This document shows, piece by piece, positions 49,326 to 58,986 of a DNA stretch of 64,000 bases. Both the position numbers and the translations under genes were made by a program. The stretch comes from DATAOG01 sp963753685 (lineage in GTDB: Bacteria > Pseudomonadota > Alphaproteobacteria > Geminicoccales > Geminicoccaceae): contig CAVWDE010000002.1 in NCBI GenBank assembly GCA_963753685.1, positions 310,001-374,000 of the forward strand. Reading direction: 5' to 3'. Each line of letters starts with the position of its first letter. Position 1 is the stretch's first letter. The notes under the pieces were generated by a model. The model had not been told where the DNA came from and made no database searches. It saw only the letters and a list, made by a program, of their open reading frames with translations.

Positions 49326-49388
49326 GAAGGCCGTCCCAGCCATGCCGAAGGCCGTCCCAGCCATGCCCAAGGCCGTCCCGCCCGAGGC
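49326..49388 (+). repeat. Three 21-bp tandem repeats at the ubiG start
   Basis: gaaggccgtcccagccatgcc at 49326 and 49347 and a degenerate copy at 49368 encode the heptad K-A-V-P-A-M-P. Each of the first two copies carries an in-frame ATG, so the array multiplies possible start codons for ubiG. Confidence 0.85.
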
Positions 49389-50178
49389 GAACGCCGTCGG
49401 ACCAGAGCCGAAGGCCGCCGGCGCCGACTCCGCCGAGCGCCTGCGGCCAGCCGCGGGCGCCGATCCGGATGAGCTGCGGCGCTTCGCCGGGCTCGCCGGT
49501 CAATGGTGGGACGAGGCCGGCCCGCTGGCACCCCTGCACAAGCTCAACCCGACCCGGCTCGGCTACATCCGCCAGCAGGTCTGCCAGCGCTTCGGCCGCG
49601 ACCCGCAGGCCGAGCGCCCGCTCGCCGGCCTCGAGGTGCTTGACGTCGGCTGTGGCGGCGGCCTGCTCTGCGAGCCGCTCGCCCGCCTGGGCGCGCGCGT
49701 CACCGGCATCGACCCCGAGCCCGCGAACCTCGCCGTGGCCGCCGCGCACGCCGCCGCCCTCGGGCTCGCGATCGGGTATCGGGAAACCCCGGCCGAGCAG
49801 CTCGCGGCCGAGGGCGCCCGGTTTGATCTGGTGTGCGTGATGGAGGTCGTCGAGCACGTCCCCGATCAGGCCGGCTTCCTCGCCGCCTGCGGCCAGCTGG
49901 TCAGACCCGGCGGGGCGCTGGTGCTGGCGACCCTGAACCGGACGGCGCGTTCGTTCGCGCTCGGCATCGTGGTCGCGGAGTACGTGCTCGGCTGGCTGCC
50001 GCCCGGGACCCATCGCTGGTCGCGCTTCGTGCGCCCCTCGGAGGCCGCCCGCGCGCTCCGCCGGAGCGGCCTCAGGGTCGCCGATCTGACCGGGGTGACT
50101 TACGACCCGCTGCGCGACCGTTTCCGGCTCTGCGCCGATCCCGCGGTCAATTACATGCTGTTCGCGGTGCGCGACTGA
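49342..50178 (+). CDS. ubiG: Ubiquinone biosynthesis O-methyltransferase UbiG
   Basis: SAM-dependent methyltransferase for both O-methylations of ubiquinone. FAGLAGQWWDEAGPLAPLHKLNPTRL is the UbiG opening; VLDVGCGGGLLCEPLARLGA binds SAM, and VVEHVPDQAGFLAACGQLVRPGG and TLNRTARSFALGIVVAEYVL follow. 278 aa from ATG 49342; a GTG at 49270 would add 24 residues. The first 40 residues are a low-complexity Ala/Pro extension arising from repeats and may not be translated. Divergent from lysC. Confidence 0.92.
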   Translation: MPKAVPAMPKAVPPEANAVGPEPKAAGADSAERLRPAAGADPDELRRFAGLAGQWWDEAGPLAPLHKLNPTRLGYIRQQVCQRFGRDPQAERPLAGLEVLDVGCGGGLLCEPLARLGARVTGIDPEPANLAVAAAHAAALGLAIGYRETPAEQLAAEGARFDLVCVMEVVEHVPDQAGFLAACGQLVRPGGALVLATLNRTARSFALGIVVAEYVLGWLPPGTHRWSRFVRPSEAARALRRSGLRVADLTGVTYDPLRDRFRLCADPAVNYMLFAVRD

Positions 50179-50192
50179 GGCAACGCCCCGCC

Positions 50193-50600
50193 TCAGCCGT
50201 CGTGGCGCGGCAGCCAGGGGATCTGGCCGACCTCGATGCCCTCGTCGCGCAGCTCCTTGGCCTCGACCGCGTTGGCTTCGCCATAGATGCTGCGCTTGTC
50301 GGCCTCGCCGTAGTGCATCTTGCGGGCTTCCTCGGCGAAGCGCGGCCCGACGTGGTCGAAGTTCTTCTCGATGTGGTCCTGGACCTGGCGCAGGGCGCGC
50401 ATCGCGGCCGCCGCGCGCTCCGGATCGAGCTTCGGCCCGGTCGCCACCGCGGGCGCCATCAGCGCCTTGCCGACCTTGCCGTCGCCGCAGATCGCGCAGG
50501 CGATCGCGCCGGCCGCGGCCTGCTGATCGTAGGTCGCGCCATCGCGAAACCAGGCCTCGAAAGCATGACCCTGCGAACAGCGCAGCTCGAACAAAATCAT
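50193..50600 (-). CDS. DUF1178 family protein
   Basis: 135 aa. Begins MILFELRCSQGHAFEAWFRD with a zinc-ribbon-like pair of Cys (C8, and CAIC later), the DUF1178 signature, and ends in the family tail EGIEVGQIPWLPR. Function unknown; it sits between ubiG and grxC in many alphaproteobacteria. ATG 50600 chosen from the family start. Confidence 0.87.
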   Translation of the reverse strand: MILFELRCSQGHAFEAWFRDGATYDQQAAAGAIACAICGDGKVGKALMAPAVATGPKLDPERAAAAMRALRQVQDHIEKNFDHVGPRFAEEARKMHYGEADKRSIYGEANAVEAKELRDEGIEVGQIPWLPRHDG

Positions 50601-50692
50601 CCTGCGGGTCCCGCCTGCTCCTTGAGCGATCGGCCTCAACTAGACCTAGGGGGCGGCAGGCACGCGTGCAAGGGTGCTGGCCACAGGGTCGG

Positions 50693-50953
50693 CTACGGGC
50701 GATCGAGCAGGCCGTCGAGTTCGCCGCTCGCCTCGAGCGCCACCAGCTCGTCCGAGCCGCCGATCGCCCGGCCGTCGATGAACAGTTGCGGCACCGAGCT
50801 CCGCCCGCCCGCCCGCTCGACCATCTCAGCCCGGCGCTCCGATGCCTGCCAGAGGTCGATCTCGGTGAACGCGAGGCCCTTCTTCTTGAGCAGGTGCTTG
50901 GCCCGCCAGCAGTAGGGGCAGATGGGGGTCGTGTAGATCTCGATCTCGGCCAT
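50693..50953 (-). CDS. grxC: Glutaredoxin 3
   Basis: 86 aa, dithiol glutaredoxin with CPYC at residues 12-15, SSVPQLFIDG (cis-Pro) and GGSDELVALEASG for glutathione binding. Reduces disulfides with glutathione in the cytoplasm. Confidence 0.94.
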   Translation of the reverse strand: MAEIEIYTTPICPYCWRAKHLLKKKGLAFTEIDLWQASERRAEMVERAGGRSSVPQLFIDGRAIGGSDELVALEASGELDGLLDRP

Positions 50954-51037
50954 GACCGGATGTCTCGGGTCCCGTTCGCGCGCCAGCGCCGGCGGTCGCC
51001 CGGCCGACCGTGGCGCGCCGTCACCAGATCGGGGCTC

Positions 51038-51799
51038 TCATGATATGGGGGTCGCGGCGTCGCGCACCACCCTGGTCAGCGTCAGCACGTCGACCTGAAC
51101 CGCGCCCGCCTGCCGCAGCACGCGCGTGCAGGCGGCGACCGTGGCGCCGGTGGTCAGCACGTCGTCGATCAGGACCACGCGGCGCTCCGGCAGCCGGCGG
51201 CGGTGCCAGGGGTGCACGCGGAAGGCGCCGGCGGTGACATTGGCGACCCGCGCGGCGGCGGAGAGCCCCTGTTGCGAGGGCGTGGCGCGCCGGCGCTGCA
51301 GCAGATCGGGGATCGTCGGCAGGCCGGTCTCGCGGGCGAGCGCGCGCGCCAGCACGGCGGCCTGGTTGTAGCCTCGCTTGAGCAGCCGCCAGCGGTGCAG
51401 CGGCACGGGCACGATCAGATCGGCCTCGGCCAGCAGCTCGGCGCCGGCGCGCGCCAGCCAGCGGCCGAACGCCGGTGCGGTGTCGGTCCGATCGGCGTGC
51501 TTGAAGGCCAGGACCAGGCTGCGCGCGCGGTCGTCGTAGCGGAGCGCCGCCCGCGCCCGGTCGTAGGCCGGCGGCTCGACGGCGCAGCGGCCGCACAGCG
51601 GCGCATCGGGCACGGCATGGGGCAGGGGATAGCCACACAGCCGGCAGTGCGGCGGCCCGAGGAAGGTCAGCCCGCGCCAGCAGGCGGCGCACAGGCGGCC
51701 CTGGGTCTCGACGGTGGCTCCGCAGGCCAGGCAGCGGGACGGCAGCACGAGGTCGAGCAGACCCCGCAGCACACGCCCCGGCGCCGCCGCGATCTCCAC
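51038..51799 (-). CDS. ComF-family phosphoribosyltransferase-like protein
   Basis: 253 aa. N-terminal double zinc finger (CLACGATVETQGRLCAACW ... CRLCGYPLP ... CGRC), then a phosphoribosyltransferase fold with LIVPVPLHRWRLLKRGYNQA and the PRPP motif VVLIDDVLTTGAT. ComF homologues assist DNA uptake or genome repair; the substrate is not known. Divergent from pepN. Confidence 0.88.
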   Translation of the reverse strand: MEIAAAPGRVLRGLLDLVLPSRCLACGATVETQGRLCAACWRGLTFLGPPHCRLCGYPLPHAVPDAPLCGRCAVEPPAYDRARAALRYDDRARSLVLAFKHADRTDTAPAFGRWLARAGAELLAEADLIVPVPLHRWRLLKRGYNQAAVLARALARETGLPTIPDLLQRRRATPSQQGLSAAARVANVTAGAFRVHPWHRRRLPERRVVLIDDVLTTGATVAACTRVLRQAGAVQVDVLTLTRVVRDAATPIS

Positions 51800-51982
51800 C
51801 TCAGCATCCGGATTTCGGTTTCATCAACCATGGGTTATATCAGCGCCGCACGCCCAAAGCCAGCGCGGACCACGACGGGTCGCGGGACCAGACCTGGTCG
51901 CTCGGCGAGCGCGGGGCTTGTATCGCCCGGACGATCTCGGCAGAGTCCCGCACCTTGGTTCGCGCCGACAGAGGATCTCGTG

Positions 51983-54631
51983 ATGGCCGCAGCCCCGAAG
52001 CCCGAGCCGATCCGCCTTGAGGACTACCGGCCGCCGGACTGGCTGGTCGATCGGGTCGAGCTCGACTTCGCGCTTGGCGAGGCCGCGACCGAGGTCACGG
52101 CGCGCCTTGCGGTGCGCCGCAACCCTGACGCTGAGGCGGGCATGCGGCCGCTGGTCCTGGACGGCCAGGAGCTCGAGCTGCTCGGGCTCGAGGTCGACGG
52201 CCTGCCGCTCGGCGCCAATCGCTACGCCCGCGATGACGACCATCTGACCCTGCACGACCTGCCGGACGCCTGCAGCGTGCTCACGCGGGTGCGCATCGAG
52301 CCCGAGCGCAACACCGCGCTCGAAGGTCTCTACGTCTCGAATGGCGTCTTCTGCACCCAATGCGAGCCCGAGGGTTTCCGGAAGATCACCTACTTCCCGG
52401 ACCGGCCGGACGTGATGGCGCGCTACCGGGTGCGGATCGCGGCGGACCGGGAGCGCTACCCGGTGCTGCTCGCCAACGGCAACCCGATCGAGGCGGGCGC
52501 GCTCGCGGCCGGGCGCCACTTTGTGCTTTGGGAGGACCCGTTCCCCAAGCCCGCCTATCTGTTCGCCCTGGTCGCGGGCCGGCTGGCCAAGCTCGAGGAT
52601 CGCTTCACCACCCGCTCCGGCCGCGAGGTCACCCTGCAGATCTATACCGAGCCCGCCGAGATCGACAAATGCGCCCACGCCATGGCCTCGCTCAAGAAGG
52701 CGATGCGCTGGGATGAGGACCGCTTCCAATTGGAGTACGATCTCGACCAGTTCATGATCGTCGCGGTCTCCGATTTCAACTTCGGCGCCATGGAAAACAA
52801 GGGCCTGAACATCTTCAACACCAAATACGTGCTGGCGAAGCCGGCGAGTGCCACCGATGCCGACTATCTGGGCATCGAGAGCGTGGTGGCGCACGAGTAT
52901 TTCCACAACTGGACCGGCGACCGGGTCACCTGCCGCGACTGGTTCCAGCTGTCGCTCAAGGAAGGTCTGACCGTATTCCGCGACCAGGAGTTCACCTCAG
53001 ATTTGCATTCGCGCGCCGTCAAACGGATCGCCGACGTCCGTCGGCTGCGCGCGAGCCAGTTTCTGGAGGATGCGGGGCCGCTCGCCCATCCGGTCCGGCC
53101 GGAGAGCTATGTCGAGATTAACAATTTTTACACCACGACTGTCTACGAAAAGGGTGCGGAAGTCATCCGCATGCTGCATACGCTGATCGGCGAGGCGGCG
53201 TTCCAGGAGGGGATGCGGCGCTATTTCGAGCGCCACGACGGCCAGGCGGTGACCTGCGAGGACTTCGTCGCCGCGATGGCCGACGCCTCGGGCAAGGATC
53301 TCGGGCAGTTCCGCCGCTGGTATTCGCAGGCGGGCACGCCCAGGCTCGCGGTGAAGGGGGCCTACGACCCCGAGGCGCGCAGCTACACGCTGACCGTCCG
53401 CCAGGCGACGGCGCCGACGCCCGGCCAGCCCGAGAAGCAGCCCCTGGTGATCCCGCTCGCGATCGGTCTTTTGGATCACGGCGGCCGCGAGCTGCCCGTG
53501 CAGCTTGCGGGCGAGCCCGCAGCGGTCGGCACATCCCGCGTGCTCGAGCTCAAGGAGGCCGAGCAGAGCTTCACCTTTCAGCAGGTGCCCGAAGCGCCGG
53601 CCCTGTCGCTGCTGCGCGGCTTCTCGGCGCCGGTCGTGCTCGAGAGCGACGCCGACGACGCCAGCCTGCGCTTCCTGATGGCGCACGATCCCGACCCCTT
53701 CGTGCGCTGGGAATCCGGCCAGGCCTATGGGCTGCAGCTGATGCTCGACCTGGTCGCGCGGCGCCGGCGGGGACAGGCTCTGGCGCTCGATGACGGCCTC
53801 GCCCAGGCGTTCCGGGCGACCCTTCGGGACGGCCGCCTCGACCACGCTTTCCGGGCCCAGGCGCTGAGCCTGCCCTCGGAAACCCACGTCGGCCAGCAGA
53901 TGGCCGAGATCGACGTCGAGGGCGTGCATGCGGTGCGCGAGTTCCTGCGCCAGGCGCTCGGCCGGAGCCTGCACGGCGACTGGCTCGAGACCTACCACGC
54001 CCTGCAAAGCCGCGAGCCCTATCGGTTCGAGGCGGGCGAGGTCGGCCGGCGGGCGCTTCGCAACCTGGCGCTCGGCTATCTGATGGCGGCCGAGGGCGAG
54101 GCGGGCCGGAGCCTGTGCCTCGCCCAGTTCCAAAACGCCGACAACATGACCGACACGATCGCCGCCCTCGACCTTCTGGCCGAAAGCGACCTTGCCGAGC
54201 GGCCGCAGGCGCTGGCCGATTTCTATGCCCGCTGGCGGGACGACGCGCTGGTGATCGACAAATGGTTCGCGCTCCAGGCCGTGGCGCAGCGCCCCGATGC
54301 GGTCGAGGTCGTGGCCGGGCTGCTCGGCCACGAGGCGTTTACCTTGAAGAACCCGAACCGGGTGCGCGCCCTGATCGGCGCCTTCGCCGCCGGCAATCCG
54401 ACCGGCTTCCACCGCGCCGACGGCAGCGGCTACGCTCTGATCGCCGACCACGTGCTCGAGCTCGACCCGCGCAACCCGCAGGTCGCAGCACGCCTGGCGA
54501 AAGCCTTCGATCGCTGGCGCCGCTACGACCCGAAGCGCCAGGCCAGGATGCAGACCCAGCTCGAGCGCATCCTCGCCGCGCCCAAACTGTCCCGCGACGT
54601 CTACGAGATCGCGAGCAAGAGCCTGCAATGA
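51983..54631 (+). CDS. pepN: Aminopeptidase N (M1 zinc metalloprotease)
   Basis: 882 aa. N-terminal beta domain with TQCEPEGFRKITYFPDRPDV; substrate-anchoring FGAMENKGLN; zinc site HEYFHNW at about residue 304 with the third ligand in KEGLTVFRDQEF; DUF3458 helical C-terminal domains. Matches the usual PepN length. ATG 51983 follows GAGGATC. Cytosolic; degrades peptides. Confidence 0.95.
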   Translation: MAAAPKPEPIRLEDYRPPDWLVDRVELDFALGEAATEVTARLAVRRNPDAEAGMRPLVLDGQELELLGLEVDGLPLGANRYARDDDHLTLHDLPDACSVLTRVRIEPERNTALEGLYVSNGVFCTQCEPEGFRKITYFPDRPDVMARYRVRIAADRERYPVLLANGNPIEAGALAAGRHFVLWEDPFPKPAYLFALVAGRLAKLEDRFTTRSGREVTLQIYTEPAEIDKCAHAMASLKKAMRWDEDRFQLEYDLDQFMIVAVSDFNFGAMENKGLNIFNTKYVLAKPASATDADYLGIESVVAHEYFHNWTGDRVTCRDWFQLSLKEGLTVFRDQEFTSDLHSRAVKRIADVRRLRASQFLEDAGPLAHPVRPESYVEINNFYTTTVYEKGAEVIRMLHTLIGEAAFQEGMRRYFERHDGQAVTCEDFVAAMADASGKDLGQFRRWYSQAGTPRLAVKGAYDPEARSYTLTVRQATAPTPGQPEKQPLVIPLAIGLLDHGGRELPVQLAGEPAAVGTSRVLELKEAEQSFTFQQVPEAPALSLLRGFSAPVVLESDADDASLRFLMAHDPDPFVRWESGQAYGLQLMLDLVARRRRGQALALDDGLAQAFRATLRDGRLDHAFRAQALSLPSETHVGQQMAEIDVEGVHAVREFLRQALGRSLHGDWLETYHALQSREPYRFEAGEVGRRALRNLALGYLMAAEGEAGRSLCLAQFQNADNMTDTIAALDLLAESDLAERPQALADFYARWRDDALVIDKWFALQAVAQRPDAVEVVAGLLGHEAFTLKNPNRVRALIGAFAAGNPTGFHRADGSGYALIADHVLELDPRNPQVAARLAKAFDRWRRYDPKRQARMQTQLERILAAPKLSRDVYEIASKSLQ

Positions 54632-54969
54632 TAGGGAAGTCAACCGCGAGCGTACTCAAAGTGTCAGATCGGCGAACTCAGAGAAATCAGGCGCCATTCA
54701 AAGAATTATCTAAGTCGACGCCAGATCACCGATGCCGCCCTCCGCGAGGCCTCGGATGGAGGCGAGCTTGAGTCGGGCCATCACCGCGGCGTTCGAGGCG
54801 CGCCGGTCGGCCGGCCGCACGCCCAATGAAACTCTGGATCTCGTTCAGAATTGGTGGCCTGTTGCGCCGACCGGACGTCCATATATCTCAATGACAGGCA
54901 CGCTATTTTCAGATTATGCAAGTAATAGGTCGAACTGACAATTGTCCATCCGTGGATGATTACATGGAA

Positions 54970-55031
54970 GGTCACACAGGGTGTCGCGAAGTGTCGCGTC
55001 CGGATCTGGCGGATGACACAGATGTGTGACC
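54970..55031. repeat. Inverted repeat in the AT-rich gap
   Basis: Arms ggtcacaca (54970-54978) and tgtgtgacc (55023-55031) are perfectly complementary and enclose 44 bases that include cgcgaagtgtcgcg. It lies about 340 bases after pepN. Could be a structured RNA, operator or remnant end. Confidence 0.5.
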
Positions 55032-55353
55032 ACCAATGACTTTGGCCAGCCAAATGGTGCCGGCGATCAAGCAGCATCAACCAAAAATCAACCGCCAATC
55101 AAGCTGAGAATTGGCTATTATATCTCTTTGTAACATGTTCAATTTATGAACTTATAGGGTTCTGCATTTGATTATATGTATAATTTCATGAGCGCCTGTT
55201 TGCCAGGGGCATGGAGCCAGGTTGATTGCGGGCGTGGGTGATCACATGTGGCGCAAGACGCTCCACTTGTGAGGCGCACCCGCGTCCGCGTGGCCGGCAG
55301 ATTGGCGATGGAATGGGAACGAAACGGGAATCCGATGCACTCAGACGTTCAAG

Positions 55354-55382
55354 TTGCAGCCGGGTGTCCTGGCTGCTATCGT
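55354..55382 (+). promoter_or_regulatory. Candidate sigma-70 type promoter
   Basis: TTGCAG (55354-55359) and TATCGT (55377-55382) separated by 17 bases, 36 bases upstream of the small membrane-protein gene. Match is moderate and based on spacing and position only. Confidence 0.35.
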
Positions 55383-55418
55383 AAGAAGAGAGAAAGTATT
55401 CGCGGGAGTGGAATTGCG

Positions 55419-55652
55419 ATGTGGCGCTGGCTGCAGCGCAGCAGCAATCAGAGGGTGCTGGCCCTGCTCGGACCGGCGATCGCGGCGGTCGCGGTCGCGG
55501 CCTGGACCCTTTTTTCCCACTTTCACCGGGACGACGGCCGCGATGCCGGGCCGCGCGTGCAGGCGGACCATGGCGTCGCCGCCGGCGGCAACATCGAAGG
55601 CAGCACGGTCACGATCGAGGGCGGCTCGAACGGCGGGGCCAAGGAGAAATAG
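55419..55652 (+). CDS. Small membrane protein with GVAAGGNI motif
   Basis: 77 aa. One transmembrane helix (LALLGPAIAAVAVAAWTLF, about residues 14-32), a short charged linker, then ADHGVAAGGNIEGSTVTIEG near the C terminus. The next gene, three bases later, carries a closely related motif in its own N-terminal region. I do not recognise a named family; the motif resembles short beta-turn repeats found near sensor or effector ATPases of bacterial conflict systems, but that link is only a suggestion. Confidence 0.65.
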   Translation: MWRWLQRSSNQRVLALLGPAIAAVAVAAWTLFSHFHRDDGRDAGPRVQADHGVAAGGNIEGSTVTIEGGSNGGAKEK

Positions 55653-55655
55653 GCG

Positions 55656-57483
55656 ATGGCGGGCGCGTCGCGTCGTCGTCTGATCCTGGCGAGCGTCCTA
55701 GTGCTCGGGCTCTGGCCGGCGTTCGCGCGCGCGGCCGGGAATGTCATGGCCCAGCACGGCGTCGCCGCCGGCGGCGACATCCGGGACAGCAGCATCACGA
55801 TCGGGCTCACGCCGAAGCAGGTGCAGGAGCTGATTCAGTCTGAGGCGACGGCGCAGATCGTCGGCCTGGCGACCAGGCTCGGGGTCACACAGGAGGCCGT
55901 GACGACCTTCCTGCGCACGCTCGGCGAGAAGGACGTGCCGATCGAGGAGCTGCCGGCCAAGCTCGGCGAGATCGCCGAACGGCACAAAGCCCTGCTGGCG
56001 CAGATCGCGAGCGTGCGCTCGGCAAGCCCGGACGTGCAGGCGGTCAAGGAGGAGGCGCATGCGGCGGTCGAACGGGGCGACTACGAGCGGGCCGACCGCC
56101 TGCTGACCAAGGCGGAGGACGCGGCGCTCGCGAGCGCCGACCAGCTCCGGCTCGATGCCGCGGCGCTGCGCGCCCAGCGCGGCGAGCTGGCCTTCGCGCG
56201 CCTGGACTACCGGGTTGCGGCTGGGCATCTCGCGTCCGCGGCCAGCCTGGTGCCGCCGACCAAACCGTTGATCCGGGCTGACTATCTGAACATGGAAGGC
56301 CGGGCTGCCTACGAGGCCGGGAACTATCCGGAGGCCGGCCCCCCTTGGACGGAGGCCTTCCGCGTGCGGCAAGCGCAGCTCGCAGCCGACGACCCGGCCC
56401 TTGGCGTCAGCCTCAACAACCTGGCGACCTTGTATGAGGCCACGGGCCGCTACGCCGAGGCCGAGGTGATGTGCCAGCGGGCGGTCAAAAGCGCGGAGAC
56501 CGCGGCTGGCCCGGACCATCTGGAGCTCGCTACTGCGCTCAACAATCTGGCCGCGGTGTACCAGGCGACCGGCCGCTACGCCGAGGCCCGACCGCTTTAC
56601 GAGCGGGCGATCGCGATCGACGAGACAGCCTTAGGGCCTGATGATCCGAAGTCTCGCAGTCGATCTCAACAACCTGGCCGTGCTCTACCAGGAGATCGGC
56701 CGCTACGCCGAGGCCGAGGCGCTGTTCCCGCGAGCCGGCAGGATCTGGAAGACCGCCCTTGGTCCGAACCATCCGCAGGTCGCCTTGGCGCTCAACAACC
56801 TGGCCGAGGTGTATCGGGTGACCGGCCGCTACGCCGAGGCCGAGCCGCTGTACCAGCAGGCTGCCAAGATCTGGGAGACCGCGCTTGGCCCGGATCATCC
56901 GCAGGTCGCCTTGGCGCTCAACAACCTTGCCGGAGTGTACCAGGCGACCGGCCGCTACGCGGAGGCCGTACCGCAGTTCCAACGGGCTGCCAAGATTTCG
57001 GAGACCGCCCTGGGCCCGGATCATCCGCAGGTCGCTTTCGCGCTCAACAACCTGGCCGGGGTGTATCAGGCGACCGGCCGCTATGCCGAGGCCCAGCCGC
57101 TGTACCAGCGGGCTGCCAAGATCTGGGAAACCGCGCTTGGCCCGGATCATCCGCAGGTCGCCTTGGTGCTCAACAACCTGGCCGAGGTGTATCGGGCGAC
57201 CGGCCGCTATGCCGAGGCCGAGCCGCTGTACGAGCGGGCGATTGCGATCGACGAGAAGGCATTGGGGCCAGATCATCCGGATCTGGCGCGCAGCCTCAAC
57301 AACCTGGGCTTCCTGTACCAGACGACCGGCCGCTACACCGGGGCCGAGCCGCTCTACGAGCGGGCGATCGCGATCGACGAGAAGGCGTTGGGACCCGATC
57401 ACCCGGACACGAAAACGTTCCGCGCCAATCTCGAGGGGCTGAAGCAGGCCATTGCCGATCAGGAGCGCGCGGTGATCAAATAG
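55656..57483 (+). CDS. Exported TPR-repeat protein with GVAAGGDI motif (frameshifted in this sequence)
   Basis: About 608 aa after correction. A signal peptide (RRRLILASVLVLGLWPAFARA) is followed by AQHGVAAGGDIRDSSITIGL, a helical region with TPKQVQELIQSEA and a coiled coil, then eight 42-residue TPR_12-type repeats of the form ALNNLAEVYRATGRYAEAEP with LGPDHP turns. One extra A at 56649-56650 breaks the frame inside the third repeat (DDP/SLAVDLNNLA). Such Kinesin-light-chain-like TPRs bind proteins. Probably an operon with the small membrane protein before it; role unknown. Confidence 0.75.
56405..57410 (+). repeat. Eight 126-bp coding repeats (TPR units)
   Basis: The coding stretch for LNNLA recurs eight times at about 126-base spacing, with gaccggccgctacgccgagg conserved at the DNA level in most units. 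Divergence between units is higher than in the 150-bp array near 13 kb, so this array is older. Confidence 0.85.
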
Positions 57484-57519
57484 CGTCCTGCCGCGCCGCA
57501 AAACGGGAGATTGTGGACA

Positions 57520-57957
57520 GTGTCGCCCTTAAGCCTGCTGCTCAACATTCTCTGGGTCGTGACCGGCGGCATCTGGATGGCGTTCGCGTGGCTGGTGGCC
57601 GCGGTGATCATGGCGATCACGATCATCGGGCTGCCTTGGGCGCGGGCCGCGGTCAACATCGCGAGCTACACGTTTCTCCCCTTCGGGCGGGTGGCGCTGG
57701 CGCGCGACGAGGTCGCGGGCGAGGAGGATCTCGGCACCGGGCCGCTGGGGGTGCTCGGCAATCTGATCTGGTTTGTGCTGGCCGGCTGGTGGCTGGCGCT
57801 CGGGCATGTGATCACCGCGGTGGCACTCGCGGTCACGATCATCGGCCTGCCGTTCGCCTGGGCGCACCTGAAGCTGGCCGCGCTGTCGCTGTGGCCGATC
57901 GGGCGGACGATCGTCAGCGTCGAGGAGGCGGACGCGCTGCGCGCCCGCAGGGTCTAG
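57520..57957 (+). CDS. YccF-family membrane protein
   Basis: 145 aa with two copies of the YccF (DUF307) hydrophobic pattern: ILWVVTGGIWMAFAWLVAAV ... TIIGLPWA, and LIWFVLAGWWLALGHVITAV ... TIIGLPFA. GTG 57520 has GGGAG at 10 bases; an upstream TTG at 57511 is too close to that site. Function unknown. Confidence 0.85.
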   Translation: MSPLSLLLNILWVVTGGIWMAFAWLVAAVIMAITIIGLPWARAAVNIASYTFLPFGRVALARDEVAGEEDLGTGPLGVLGNLIWFVLAGWWLALGHVITAVALAVTIIGLPFAWAHLKLAALSLWPIGRTIVSVEEADALRARRV

Positions 57958-58004
57958 GGCATCGACCGCCGGCGAGGGGCCTCGTCCCGGCCCGCCCGAT
58001 CGGG

Positions 58005-58709
58005 CTAGATCCAGCCCTGCTTCTGCGCGGCCACCTTCAATTGCGCTGCGATCTCATCGGCGGTCGCTTTGGCCCGGCCTTCGATCGTGGAGGAGCCTGA
58101 GATCTGACCGTAAGCCTTCGCCCCGCCAACCACGATCAGACCGATTGGGTTCGCGGTTGCGGCCATGACCGCCAGGGGGACGATCATGCCGGGCGTTTTG
58201 TTACCCCCCGAATTGACATCGCCGCCGCCCAGCTTACGCAGACCCTGAGGCGTCATCTGGTAGCCTTCGACCACCGTCTTCAGGTCCGCCGCGCCGGAGC
58301 CGAAGCCGATCAGGATGCGCTTGCCGGCGCTGCCCTGGTCGACCGTGACGAACGAGCCCTTGATCACGATGTCGTTGACCCGGGGCGCCGGTTGGCCCGC
58401 AGCCTCGACAGCTGGCAGCCCCATGCCCTGGAGATCCATGACCAGCTGCTTCGCGACGGCCGCGCCGAGCTTGTGGCCCTCCTCGATATCCGCCGCGGTT
58501 TGCGGCGTAGCGCCGGCAGATTGGGACGCCACAGCGGATTCGGCCGGGACCTCGGCAGGAGTTGCGGCGAAGTCGTAGACGAGGATGCGATCGGGCCGCG
58601 CGAGCTTGGGGCCCTCGTACGTCTGGCGATCGGAGACCGTGGTTGACGCGCACCCAACCAAAAGTAGCAGAACGAACAAACAGGATGCGGTGCGGCTGAG
58701 CGGCGTCAT
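58005..58709 (-). CDS. DUF4410 family lipoprotein
   Basis: 234 aa; signal peptide with lipobox LLVGCAS, then DRILVYDFAATPAEV and a C-terminal half with VDQGSAGKRILIGFGSGAADL, the DUF4410 pattern. Outer-membrane or periplasmic lipoprotein of unknown role. Converges with yccF. Confidence 0.83.
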   Translation of the reverse strand: MTPLSRTASCLFVLLLLVGCASTTVSDRQTYEGPKLARPDRILVYDFAATPAEVPAESAVASQSAGATPQTAADIEEGHKLGAAVAKQLVMDLQGMGLPAVEAAGQPAPRVNDIVIKGSFVTVDQGSAGKRILIGFGSGAADLKTVVEGYQMTPQGLRKLGGGDVNSGGNKTPGMIVPLAVMAATANPIGLIVVGGAKAYGQISGSSTIEGRAKATADEIAAQLKVAAQKQGWI

Positions 58710-58986
58710 TGTATCCCTCCCTGGGCAAGTCCCGGTCCGATACTAGCGCGGATGTCCGATCGGAGCCAGCGGATCGCGCGCCGCGTGGCGGTGAGGCTTG
58801 GCGGCAAAAAGCCGGATAGCGGGGATCAAGCCTGATGGCGACCGGCGAACCGGGACGCCGCGGCAAGCGAGAAATCCGACGTTTCGCGGAGGGCGGGGTG
58901 AGGGCTCGCCATGGGCCGCTGGCCGGCGTATGCTCGCCCGTGCCCAAAACAGGCAGATTCGGTGAACGGCCAGGGGAGGCGGAGGC

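Larger units (their letters stand above)
54632..55418. other. AT-rich region without a supported gene
   Basis: 787 bases, mostly much lower in GC than the window average, with short ORFs on both strands that I cannot link to any family. It contains an inverted repeat (54970-55031) and many stop codons in all frames between 54900 and 55250. It may be a remnant of inserted DNA or a long regulatory region for the genes at 55419. Confidence 0.6.

Noticed and set aside
54732..54938. 68-residue plus-strand frame after pepN
   Set aside because: No family resemblance and no convincing start signal.
54781..55098. 105-residue minus-strand frame in the AT-rich gap
   Set aside because: No recognisable family, no good ribosome-binding site, and atypical composition; not supported as a gene.
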